Source: Ianthella basta (taxonomy: Eukaryota > Porifera > Demospongiae > Verongiida > Ianthellidae). Taken from it: DNA of 64,000 nucleotides. The DNA lies in assembly GCA_964019415.1 (NCBI GenBank), contig OZ025881.1, forward strand, positions 4,931,121-4,995,120, in the 5' to 3' direction. Of this stretch, positions 1-11,500 are shown piece after piece (the first letter of the stretch is position 1; every line of letters starts with the position of its first letter). The translations under genes were made by a program, and so were the position numbers. The notes below the pieces were generated by a model. The model searched no databases. It was not told the DNA's origin and saw nothing but the letters and a program-made list of their open reading frames with translations.

Positions 1-610
1 TTCCGCCAAAAATTTGTGTAATCATATAGTTTTCCTGCTTAACAAGCCTGGTTGCACCAGGCCTATAGATTAATTGTCAGCATTAAGTTCACAACTGACA
101 GCAGCGCGAGGACACCACGTTTCCAAAGAGTTTGCACACCGGAGGTGGAAGAAGAGCGTGAGGAAGCCAAAGACAATCTGAACGATGTTGTATACCGGTA
201 TGCAGTCGCTGTGAAGACTGACGTTAAGATCATTGTTGGTAACTTACTGCAGCAGATTTCGGCAGCCTGTTCTCTGTTTCTGCGTTGGAGCGGTACAATT
301 GTGTGCGAGGTTACAAGCTTGGGCAGGCGAGCGTCAGCAGATCTGCCAAAAGGAGGCTTAAAAGCTTTTGTACGTTACAGCATTCCTGGAAAAAGCTAAG
401 GATTGGAACGAAAATAATCCGATTATGGTCAAACAACAGCGCATGTACTCCTCAGAGACTCTTCAGCAATCTAGCTCTGTTCGTCTGGATTGGCCATTTT
501 GCTATAAATATCATTATGGCACAGCCTTGCCAAACCACCAAAGTAAATCCCGCCAACTACAGAAATTTCAGCAATCCGCCAAAATAAATTCCTGCCAAAA
601 TTTCTGGCCA
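1..610. repeat. Uncharacterised repeat-like DNA at window edge
   Basis: The stretch repeatedly uses 'CCGCCAAAAT/CTGCCAAAAT'-type words at 1-12, 540-560 and 576-606, as expected of a degraded dispersed repeat running off the left edge. Open frames here (for example 52-399 +) are short and match no domain I know, so I call no gene. Confidence 0.35.
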
Positions 611-758
611 TACGGTATTCCACTCTAATACACATGCTAGGCGCCCTTCTAATTGAAGTGCCCCTTGGTCACTGCACATTTTTGGCCGTTCTAATAGGAA
701 GCGCCTTTCAGCGCTGGAATTATTTTTAAGGGGCGCCTATATTAGAAAGTATACGGTA
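611..758. mobile_element. Small MITE-like element with imperfect inverted ends
   Basis: The left end reads TACGGTATTCCACTCTAATA followed closely by TAGGCGCCC. The reverse complement of the right end reads TACCGTATACTTTCTAATAT then AGGCGCCCC. The ends are therefore imperfect inverted repeats around a core of under 150 bp with no coding potential. It is probably a non-autonomous DNA element; the family is unknown. Confidence 0.45.
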
Positions 759-1181
759 AATGTACATAGGAGAACACTGCATGTACCATGCATTTATATT
801 ATGACATGGGCATGTGTAGTATTCCAAACAACACTGGTGAATACAGTCACAAACTGTGGCAGCCATGCCCAGGTGGTCCAGCTGACCCATGGCATGGGCA
901 TGATTGCACCTCAAGATGGCCAAGATAAAGGGGATAATCTAATTATAGCACCAATCAACACCAATTAGCAGGACTCAACACTTATGCAGTAGCCCAGCCC
1001 TTAGCACAGTTGCCTGACAATCCCTATGGTGCAGCGCCCAAATCGTACTTCATCCATTCCCCCCTCTTTTTAGGGCTGCCGCAGGTAGCCCCTATATTAT
1101 ATTATATTATTATTATTTAAGTGCACCGTGTTGTATAATACTAACACTAGGGTGTCAGCCCCATGCAGCACTATAATATAA
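759..1181. other. Non-coding spacer
   Basis: AT-rich spacer. A run of TATTA units lies at 1093-1118. I see no gene, RNA or clear repeat boundary. Confidence 0.4.
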
Positions 1182-1640
1182 TTGAATGTAACAAAGCATC
1201 AAAAGAATCACAATGGGCATAGTTCTTTAAGGGCAGCTTGTCCTTTTCCGCCACATCCTCAGCAGCGCCTTCCGCACTCATGCCTCCTCCAGTACCCATA
1301 TCACCCTCTCATCATCCTTCATGCTCTCCCATCCCACCACTATCTCATTCATCAGCCTTGCCATTTCTCTCCTCACTTCTGCCACAAATACACACCTGCA
1401 CATAAAGTGCTTGACATCTTCCACTTCACCATTGTCACAGTTCTTACAAAGTCGCTCGCCCCTATTTAAACCACACCATCTGCCAGTTTCTACTCTTAAT
1501 TCTGCTGTTTCCCCTCATAGTTTCACAATCATCCTCCTTTGCATCTTACACTCTATCTCCACACACCGCGCCTTGCATTTGGCATCCATTAAACTCCCAA
1601 TCACTTCCAGCTTTGGCCGCTTCCTAGCTGCTTCCCTATA
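1182..1640 (-). pseudogene. LINE 3'-end fragment (C-terminal RT region)
   Basis: Read on the minus strand, this encodes the C-terminal tail of a LINE polymerase: an 'ETGRWCGLNRGERLCKNC' segment followed by GEVEDVKHF and a later Cys. The G-R-W-G-x-x-R-x-E-R-x-C-K-x-C and GEVEDVxHF layout resembles the end of many LINE ORF2 proteins. The same motif recurs on the minus strand at 57106-57612, so the two loci belong to one family. Internal stops show it is dead. Pro/Ser-rich plus-strand frames here are shadows. Confidence 0.6.
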
Positions 1641-1835
1641 ATTTTTGCTTTCAAATTGACATTTTGCCGTATGGCTTCATGTTACAGACATACATATATA
1701 TAATACATGAAGCTACGGTTGTACGACCATGCATGCTTACATTTATATTTCATGTATTGGGGTTTTGAGTGAGAAAAAAATGGTGGATTAGTGAAACCTC
1801 AACCAGCGGAAGATTGTTCAATCCCAACTGCCACA

Positions 1836-4796
1836 ATGTCCGCGTGTTGCCAGTGTAGTGGTAACGGACATTGTATAAAGTGTTCCTGGAAGAAAGCAAG
1901 AAGATTGTGTATCGCCTGTATTCCAAGTTGCAAGAATCAATGCTGTAATCAGGCGCCATCAGATCAGAACAGCCCTGATCCTGTTCTCAGTTCTAGCACA
2001 GTGAACGCCAATGGTACAATCAACGATCTGGAGAAGATTCTCGATCCATCCCCTGCAGTCACCGCCATTGAACCTGTTGATGCACTTACCATTCATCCAG
2101 TTGAAAATTCACATGAAGCACAGACGGAGAGCCCAGTAGCCAATCCTATGGACCTGCTACCCCCTTACTTCCCTATTCGCCCAATCGATCAATTGTACTG
2201 ATGGGGCAGTGTTGAGGGCACCAGATTTCTCACAAAGGTAGACAGATGCTTTGATGAAGTGGTACATTGGCAGAGAAATGTATTCAGTATCCCCTCAGGG
2301 AAAGCAGGGAAGATTTTGTCAGTGAAATGGCCAGGCTCTTCCAAAGCTATGCAGAGGGATCGCAGATTGAATCGTTCTCCCTTACAGCAGTAATGATTCT
2401 GCCATTCCTTATTCTCCAGAAGCCCTTTCTTGGCTGTAAGACAAGGGAGCAGGTGAAGTGCATAGAAAGATGTATGATCAAGTGGCAGGATGGGGACATA
2501 GACAGTCTGCTTCAGGAAGGTTGTACCATCCAACAGCACCTGCACCCAGTGAAGGGAACTCCAAAGGACAACTTGGCCAGGTTGTTTGCTAACCTCATGA
2601 TGCATGGCAGAGTAAAATCTGCCTTGCGGCTGCTGTCCTCTGACTCCAAGGGCACTCCTCTCGCACTTGACAAAGTAATCACTTCAAGCACTGGCAGCGT
2701 TACAGTAAGAGACATCCTTCAGAAGGAGCATCCTAGCAGCAGACCAGTCTCTCACTCAGCCCTTAATTCTGCCTGAAGATGAGACACCTTCGCCACCCCA
2801 CCCCATTCTGTTTGAGAGTATCACTTGGATTGGTGAAGTTGCAAGGAGAATAATCGGCAAAGCCATCTTGTCAATTGTCAAAGATGACATCCTAAAGGTT
2901 GCAGGTGTACAGCAGCTTGTGTGGGCCAGCAGTCCGGCTGCAAAGCAGCCATACATGCAATGAGAAGCGTGTTTGAGCTGCCATCATGTCAGCCTGGTAG
3001 ATGCAGCAAACGCTTTCAACAATCTCAACCGGAAGACAGCACTGATTAACATCCACCGTAGTTGCCCCAGTATTGCACCTGCTCTGATAAACACATACAG
3101 GCATGAGTCCAGCCTATACTTTGGTGGCGAGATCATTCCCTCCCAGGAGGGTACTACGCAAGGTGACCCACTGGCCATGGCCATGTTTGCCCTTGCCACC
3201 CTACCATTGATCAACAAGCTGAGTTGGGAAGAGAAGCAGTGCTGGTACACCAATGACGCTTCAGCAGGTGGTGAGTTGCAGCACATCAAGGTCTGGTGGG
3301 ATGATCTCACACAGCTGGGTCCACAGTACCATTACTTTCCCAACCCAGAGAAAACCTGGTTGATTGTGAAGGATGAGCACTTTGAAGCAGCAAGTACCAC
3401 CTTCGCTGGCTCCGGCATCCAGCTCATCAAGCTCAGGAGAGAGTACTTAGGATCTGCGATAGGGTCAGCTGATTTCTCAGAAGCCTTTGTGGAAATGAAA
3501 GTTGAAGGATGGACCTACAAAATAGAACAGCTCTCAGAAATCTCTAAGACTCATCCTCATGCAGTGTACACAGCCTACACCCATGGTCTGAGCCATAAGT
3601 GGAAGTTCCTACTCAGGACTATGCCCAATATCGGCAACCTGCTAACACCACTGGAGACAGCAGTCCATCAGTCTCATTCCCTCCATCACTGGCAAGAATG
3701 ATTTGAATGACCACATGAGAAGGATCATGGCACTGCCCACCCACCTTGGTGGTCTCGGCCTGGACAATCCTCAGAGCGAGAGTGACTTTAAGTACTCAGC
3801 CTCTCGCAAGGTGTGTAATCCATTCTCAGAACTAATTCTGTAACAATTGGGGCAGCTCAACCCTGACACACCTGAGAAGTAAAGGAAGGCAAGGTCGGCA
3901 GTCAGGCAGGAGAGGAGACAAGCTGCAGCAGAGGACACCAGACTCCTGCTTGAAGAGCTTCCTGAGGACAGCAAGAGAATGGTCAACCTTGCCGCTGAAA
4001 AAGGTGCATCTAACTGGTTGTCTGTCTTGCCTATGGCCGAGCATGGTTTCTACCTCCACAAGAAAGCGTTCAAGGACGCTGTTTGTCTAAGGTTTGGATG
4101 GAGGCCTGATTGATTGCCTGAGAAGTGTGTATGTGGAAGCAGCTTCACAGTGGAACATGCCCTGACGTGCAATCGTGGTGGATTCAACTTTCTGAGACAC
4201 AATGAAATCAGGGACTTTTCAGCGAAGATGCTGACAGAAGTGTGTTCAAACGTAGGGATTTTATAAGCCTGAACTGCAGCCTCTCACCGGAGAGAACTTG
4301 ACGCTGTTCACAGCAAACAGGCAGGATGAAGCCAGGCTGGACATTAGGGCACAAGGATTCTGGGGAGAAAGGAGGCAGGATGTTTTTTTGATGTAAGGGT
4401 TTTCAACCCACATGCACCCAGTAACCACCTTACTTCCCCAAGTGCTTGTTATAAGAAGCATAAGAACGAGAAGCAAAGAGCCTATGATCAGAGAGTTCGA
4501 GAGATTGAGCAAGGCACGTTCACCCCCCCCCCCCCCCCCTTGTATTCTCCACCACAGGGGGCATGGGCCCAGCTGCCCAAGTGTTCTATGCAAGATTGGC
4601 GGCTCTCATCAGTGAGAAGCAGCAGCAATCATACAGCACAACGATGGGATGGATACGCTGCTGCCTGAGTTTCTCCCTACTACGATCTGTCATCACATGT
4701 CTTCGAGGCTCCAGATCTGCCTACCACTGCCCAGTCAGCCCCTCAGACCTTCCGATAGATGTGATCACAAGGGAAGGCAGGCTGTCTGGGTACTAA
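1836..4796 (+). mobile_element. Dead non-LTR retroelement, copy A (Cys-rich N-terminus, RT, nuclease-like C-terminus)
   Basis: The N-terminus from 1836 has clustered Cys (MSACCQC, CIKC, CIAC, CNQCC). A conserved helical region follows (2290-2700). The RT core at 2973-3701 has a VDAANAFNNLNR motif and TTQGDPLAMAM. The tail (about 4000-4796) has a CVCGSSFTVEHALTC zinc-type motif, an ARLDIRA...FFDVRVF nuclease-like segment and a conserved GSRS end. Stops and frame changes break it at 2776, 3701 and 4264, and the catalytic site reads WYTNDA where copy C has WFADDA, so it cannot be active. A run of 17 C lies at 4523-4539. It looks like a non-LTR element with a restriction-endonuclease-like (REL) domain, as in the R2/NeSL groups; the clade is inferred. 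Confidence 0.72.
4523..4539 (+). repeat. Poly-C tract
   Basis: Seventeen consecutive C residues interrupt the C-terminal coding region of retroelement copy A. Replication slippage here may have contributed to the frame loss. Such runs are also prone to sequencing-length error. Confidence 0.9.
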
Positions 4797-4825
4797 CAAT
4801 TACTAACAATTATTAACAATTTGAC
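4793..4825 (+). repeat. Short tandem tail of retroelement copy A
   Basis: Three to four imperfect TACTAACAAT / TATTAACAAT units directly follow the end of the coding region. Short tandem 3' tails are typical of several non-LTR element clades, so this probably marks the 3' end of the insertion. Confidence 0.5.
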
Positions 4826-5228
4826 AATTTTATGTGACATGTGATCCAAACATGATACTGAATTGCATGTACTCTGCATTGTACTCTGTATTACCTGTTT
4901 ATCATGGTTATCATTGCTTTTCATTGTCCAAGGCAGTGTGCATGTGTGCCTTATGTATTATTATTTAATTCAAACTCGGGTTCATAGTAGTTGCATAATA
5001 TACACAGTAATTATAGTTGCCTTCCAACAATGAGTGCAACTATAATTTGTATAATGCTCCACTACAGCTGATTTAAGGTATAGACATGATTGTGAGCATA
5101 AAAAACGTACCTGTACAAACACTGAGCACAGACATGGCCTATAGTGCTTTGGAGCAACAAGCATTATGCAATCAGGTTAGATTAAAATATGTATGACTCT
5201 TGGTCACTGTTCACACCTTTATATCTAG
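4826..5228. other. Non-coding sequence upstream of first identified SRCR exon
   Basis: AT-rich sequence ending in a TATATCTAG acceptor at 5228. I see no signal-peptide exon or convincing start codon in frame, so the 5' end of the SRCR receptor gene is not located here. Confidence 0.45.
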
Positions 5229-5570
5229 ATGTCAGGTTGAATGACGTAGCAGAAGAAGGCAATGTCCGACTGGTTGGAGGGGCTACTCCACTAGAGGGAC
5301 GTGTTGAAGTCTTCCACCTTGGACAGTGGGGTATTGCTTGTCATTATGACTGGGATCTTGCAGATGCTACAGTTGTGTGCCATCAGTTGGGGTACCTGAG
5401 AGCAGTGGAAGCACCTAGGTCTGCTGCATTTGGAGCTGGCAGTGGTCCATCCTGGTACAGCAGTGTGAGCTGTGTAGGGGTTGAGAGGAACCTGACTGAA
5501 TGTAGCAACAATTTTAGACCTTCTGGAGATGGATGTCCCAATTCTAATGCTGCAGGAGTAGTGTGCTCTG
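5229..5570 (+). CDS. SRCR exon 1
   Basis: It follows a TAG acceptor and ends at CTCTG|GTGAGT, 342 nt, phase 1-1. The first domain has diverged from the array consensus: NDV replaces the usual NDT sequon, GIAC replaces GTVC around the first Cys, and the last loop reads NSNAAG rather than SQDAG. Six Cys are present. Its divergence fits an array-edge position that exchanges less with other copies. Confidence 0.9.
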
Positions 5571-8500
5571 GTGAGTGCTGATGTTTTTGTTCTGTTGTTC
5601 TGACATGAGTTATACTAGAAGCAATTTAAATGCATGCAAGATCACCTGTGTATCATCATGAAGAGTCATACATGAATGTGTATTGAATGATTGCATGTGC
5701 ATTAGAATGTGAGGGTTTTAGCAAGCACTACAATATGCAAACAAAACTATGTGGCAACTCGATCTCTCATTTACGCCCAGCTTATAGGCATTATGATGTA
5801 GCACTACTGCGTATTGACCATGGCTTTCTATGAGTGTGTGTTAATGTTACATCTGTATAGATGTCATGTTAAATGACACAGCAGCAGAAAGCACTGTCCG
5901 ACTCGTGGGAGGAATGAGTCCACTTGAGGGACGTGTTGAGATCTTTCTCCTTGGCCAGTGGGGTACTGTGTGTGATCATAGCTGGGATCTTGTAGATGCT
6001 ACAGTTGTGTGCCATCAGTTGGGGTACCTGAGGGCAGAGGGAGCTAATAGGTCTGCTGCATTTGGAGCTGGCAGTGGTCCATCCTGGTACAGCAATGTGA
6101 GGTGTACAGGGACTGAGAAGAACCTGACTGAGTGCAGCAAGTACTTTTCTGCCCTTGGAAGTGCCTGCTACTATCGCTATGATGATGCTGGAGTGGTGTG
6201 TTCAGGTGAGTGAATGAGATATATCAAATCTGGCAGACCTACAGTATAGATAATAGAAGCAGTATTAATTTTTAGGCACCTTCTACATGCAAACAGTGAG
6301 CAATGAATGGTAATCAGCTACTTTGGCAGTTGTGATGGTAGGAGCACTGTAAATACATAGATATCTGGAATTATTATCATCTTTAATCCATAGCTCTGTC
6401 TCTTCAATCTTGCATGTACTTGTGTTCCAGGCTACTAGCACACCTCCCATCTCGATTCATAACCTTTCTCTGGCAGTTGTAAATTCATCCTTCAGTGTTA
6501 AGCTAGAGACTGACAGTTCAGTCATCCTAAATTCTCTAACAATTTTAGATAACACAGTGAATGACACAGCAGAGGAAGGAACTATTCGACTGATGGGAGG
6601 GGCCACTCCAGCAGAAGGACGTGTAGTGATTTTTCTCCTTGGCCATTGGGGCACTATCTGTGATAGTGGGTGGGACAGTGTAGATGCTACAGTTGTGTGC
6701 CATCAGTTGGGGTACCTAGGTGCAGTGGGAGCACCTGGATCTGCTGCATTTGGAGCTGGCAGTGGTCCATCCTGGTTCAGAGGTGTGAGTTGTGCAGGAA
6801 ATGAGCACAAATTGACAGAGTGCAACCACAATGAATTCTCAGGGAGCGCTTGTCTGCATTCTCATGATGCTGGAGTAATTTGCTCAAGTGAGAATGAAGC
6901 AGGGACATGGGACACTACCTCTAGGGTGTTACACATACAGTGTAGTATAGTCATACTTCCCTTAGACGATCAAGCACACCAGCAAAGTCACTCCATGCAT
7001 GCAGTCACAATGAATTGCAATTCATTTGTCTGTTGTGAGCTTTATCAGGCATATACTGAATAACTTATAACATTATTCTTAGACTACTAAAGTGGCTGAA
7101 TGAAATGAAGCATAGTGAATTAATAAATGAAACACAGTTAAGCAATACTGACTGATCATTGTCCACTTAAGTAATATGTTGCTATTAATAATTATATATG
7201 TGAACACAGTACAGAGCCTGGGTGTAGATGCATGGTGGCAACTCCAGGGTATTTAAGTAGGTTGTTATTGGCATAATGTGGTTAGCATATATGTGCTGCA
7301 GTTGTTAATAATTATAATTAACAATTTAATACTCTACTGTATTTGTTCTGTTTTCCAGATGTCACATTAGATGATACAACTGCGGCAAATGTTATTCGTT
7401 TGGTGGGAGCTGCTACTCCATTAGAGGGACGTGTTGAAGTCTTCTTCTTTGGCCAGTGGGGCACTGTGTGTAACCACAGGTGGGACCTTCCAGATGCTAC
7501 AGTTGTGTGTCATCAGTTGGGGTACCTGAGAGCAGTGGGAGTACCTGCGACTGCTACCTTTGGAGCTGGCAGTGGTCCATCCTGGTACAGATCTGTGGAC
7601 TGTGCAGGGACTGAGAGGAACCTGACTGAGTGCAGCAAGCTCATATATTCCAATGGACGTGCCTGCTCCCACTCTCAAGATGCAACAGTAATATGTTCCA
7701 GTAAGCCTACTGCTGAATATACCCATCTCCCGTTCTATATATTGTTCATTTGCGTTTTAACACTGTATAACATGTTCGCATTAAAGCTACTGTACCACTC
7801 TTCATGTCATCATGCATAATTATCTTTCCATGGCTACGAAATAGTGCTATATGCACTGATACCAAGTTTACTCTACATGTGCTTCATGTAACATAATCAG
7901 AAGTTGATGCTTTGTGTTTGAATTTGTTTATAGCCATTGGCCATTCATAGCTGATCTGTTCTTTGTATAACAATGACATGCAGTTTGATTGTTGTGTGCA
8001 AAACAAGTGAGTTGAGCAACTTACTTCAAGTAGACATGTATTGTGAAATAAGTTGATTGCTTTTGAAGGTCAAATACATATATATTATTAGCCAACCTCA
8101 TGATTGCATGCAGAAGTGCAATGATAGCTATATACATCAACACTTCACACTCTCAAGCTAGTGAGCAATGTAACTGAAACTAGGCCGCCTTCTATCTACA
8201 TCATTTAGTAACCTCTCCAAGTTTCACAGTATTCTACATGTTATTTTAACTACCCAATTGCACTTGTTGGCTGTGTTTCTTAATGCATTTTACCAACTTT
8301 CATCCATTCACTGCCATAATGCTTCATATCTCAGCAATGAAGATTGCAGTAATACATATGGTAGGTGTAGTGATCCAAGTGAGCCCTTTGTGTGGTGGTA
8401 GACTGTAACATGAACTGATTTGTGGTGACAGACTGCTAGACTCTTATTGTATATATACATGACAAGAGATGAGTAACCTGTGTCCATTTATAGGTTTACT

Positions 8501-11500
8501 GAATGTAGTCTGGTTCAATTCAATGAATCATTCTACTTATTACTCTATTCATGTGTTGTACACTGGAACTATAACAGTAGATCTGCATGTAGAGCTTATA
8601 AGAGAAGTGCAGTGATGCAGAGCTTGCATGATCACCATTTCCAACTAGTACAATCAGTTTCAGAGGGGTTAACCAAATGGCCAATGGTAAATTGCAAATG
8701 TAAAGGGATAATGGCATAACAGCATTGTACGTCACACACTGTGACTCTGTCATGACTTGTTGTCACATCCGCTATTCAGTATATATGATCGCACTAAGTT
8801 ATCACACTTTGTATGTTGTCTCACCATTTGCCATTTACCATTTGCAATTTCCTATTTGTCATGTACCCAACCATTCTGAAATTGGCTGTAAAATACAGTA
8901 CATGTTGCCTGAAAATATTTGGGTACCACATATTGTGCATAATGTGTCAAATGCATATAGTGTCAACAGTACTTGTTCAACCTTCTCATGCACATGCCTT
9001 ACGTACTTTGCAAGCAGACTTTTAACTACATTAGCTGAGACAACAAACATAACCACTCTCAGCTCCATACTAACGTTATAACAAGTGTGAATTCTGCACT
9101 TTTCCTCTCATTCATGCCCAATAATTCTCTTTCAAATATACAAATACACTGTGACTTCAGCATCACTGTCAATCTCTATTCTTGTGAATCCATTGTCATC
9201 ACCTTGATCCCTTTTCCCACTGTTTACACACCACAATCATCCTCTTATTCTTATTAACAACATCAACCAATAACCAAGCACTGAACATGGCTACCAGTAC
9301 TGATTAAACTCTATAAAGCGGTGAGGTCGACTTTCTGGCTCCTAGGCTCTTCCTAGCCTCATAACCAGTCCTTGTTCAGAATTCTGCTTGCACGGGGAAA
9401 CTGAGCAGAAGTAGGAATAAAATTCGGGACTGGGTATGAGGCTAGCTTCTTCTTTGCATAAGGTATCCTCAATCTCACCATCCACACCCCTTCCAGCCCC
9501 CCACTCATGTGCATGTGCCTATCCATACAATGTTTACCTAACTCTACCATACATTTGCAGATGTCGCATTAAATGACACAGCAGAAGAAGGCACTGTCCG
9601 GTTGGTAGGAGGGGACTCTCCTTTGGAAGGGCGTGTTGAAATCTTTCTCCTTGGCCAGTGGGGCACTGTGTGTGGTTCTAGCTGGGATCTTGCAGATGCT
9701 ACAGTTGTGTGCCATCAGTTGGGGTACCTGAGAGCAGTGGGAGCACCTAGGTATGCTGCATTCGAAGCTGGCAGTGGTCCATCCTGGTATAGCAATGTGG
9801 CATGTACAGGGACTGAGAGGAAACTGACTGAGTGCAGCAAGTCCTTTAATTCCTATGGAAGAGCCTGCTCCCATTCTTACGATACTGGAGTAATGTGCTC
9901 GGGTTAGTCAGTTATGTAGCGTGTGTAGCTAAATTATGCAAGTTTTCAATGCAGTTTGCATACATACAATATACTTTTATGTGCTTTTACATTGCTGTAT
10001 GTGCATGTGGTTGTGGTGTGAAGTGCACACATGTATGCACATTCTTGCACACACAGATAATTATATAATTTTATAATTATTAGTAAATTATTGGTTTCAA
10101 AGTAGCACAATAATTTCTTTGTCTAGTGTCAGTTCTAGGCTCTACATTCACTGTCCATGTACTTAGATATTGCAATTAATGACACAGCAGAAGAAGGCTC
10201 TGTGCGACTTGTGGGAGGGAATGGAATACAGGAGGGACGTGTTGAGATATACCTCTTTGGCCAGTGGGGAACTGTGTGTGATTCAGGATGGGATCTTGTA
10301 GATGCTACAGTTGTGTGCCATCAGTTGGGGTATCTGAGAGCAGTGGGAGCACCTAGGTCTGCTGCATTTGGAGCTGGCAGTGGTCCATCCTGGTACGGCA
10401 ATGTGAGGTGTACAGGGACTGAGAAGAACTTGACTGAGTGTAGCAAGTCTGGAATGTTGGGGGAAGCCTGTACCCATTCTCGTGATGTTGGAGCAGTGTG
10501 TTCAGGTGAGTCTTGAACCTTGTTATACATTTATGCATGTACTTCTGAAGATGTGTACAAAATGCAAGTGTAGTGTGATCAAACTATATAGTCCCTAATT
10601 GTCCACTTTTGAAGAGGTGCCTTTGCCAGTATGATTGAAGCATGTATTATCCATATTTGCTCTAGGTTACTACTGTATGTACTCTTAAAGGCTATAGTTA
10701 CAACAGGACTTTGTCGAAACAATACTGACTCAATGCATTATCTCATGCTATTTAGACTGTGTGTGTACAGCAATCTACATTTGTATAGATTTCACACTGA
10801 ATGACACATCAGTGGAAGGCACTGTCCGACTGATGGGAGGGGACAGTTCACAAGAAGGACGTGTCGAGATCTTCCTCCTTGGCCATTGGGGAACTGTGTG
10901 TGACTCTAGCTGGGATCTTGCAGATGCTACAGTTGTGTGCCATCAGTTGGGGTACTTGAGAGCAGTGGGAGCACCTAAGTATGCTGCATTTGGAGCTGGC
11001 AGTGGTCCATCCTGGTACAATCAGGTGCAGTGTGCAGGGACAGAGATGACTTTGACTGAGTGCAGGAGGAGTGATGATTTTACTGGAAGTGTCTGCTACC
11101 ATACACGAGATGCCGGAGTGGTGTGTTCCAGTGAGTTCCCAGGACATACTTGCATATTGTCTGTTGATGCCGTTTGCAAGCTTAGCGGTGGGTTTAGTGT
11201 ATAGCATTTTATATATATACATATCTATCACCGAACTTCACTAGCCAAAACTCTGAATTAATAGAGCCAAATGTTTCGACAACTATGCAGTTGTCATCGT
11301 CAGTGGCGAATACAAAAGAAAGGATAAGCTTGCTTTAAGTACACTAAATAGGCAGCAAAAGGTATGAAATCAAACCGTATAGCATTTTATACTGAGAATA
11401 TGACAAAAGGATAGCAGTGTTAATGCCAAGGCTGATCCTTCCCATGACCAGCACTACTGTACAGTGCATACATCTGTAGTGGTATTAGCATGCAGCAACC

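Noticed and set aside
52-628. Overlapping plus-strand frames at the left edge
   Set aside because: Short, no domain, and within repeat-like DNA rich in GCCAAAAT words.
1182-1641. Pro/Ser-rich plus-strand frames as a gene
   Set aside because: Composition is explained by the antisense of a LINE C-terminus on the minus strand.
6410-6548. Upstream extension of SRCR exon 3 with an apparent start codon
   Set aside because: No other SRCR exon has such an extension, and a good TTTTAG acceptor sits exactly at the usual exon start.
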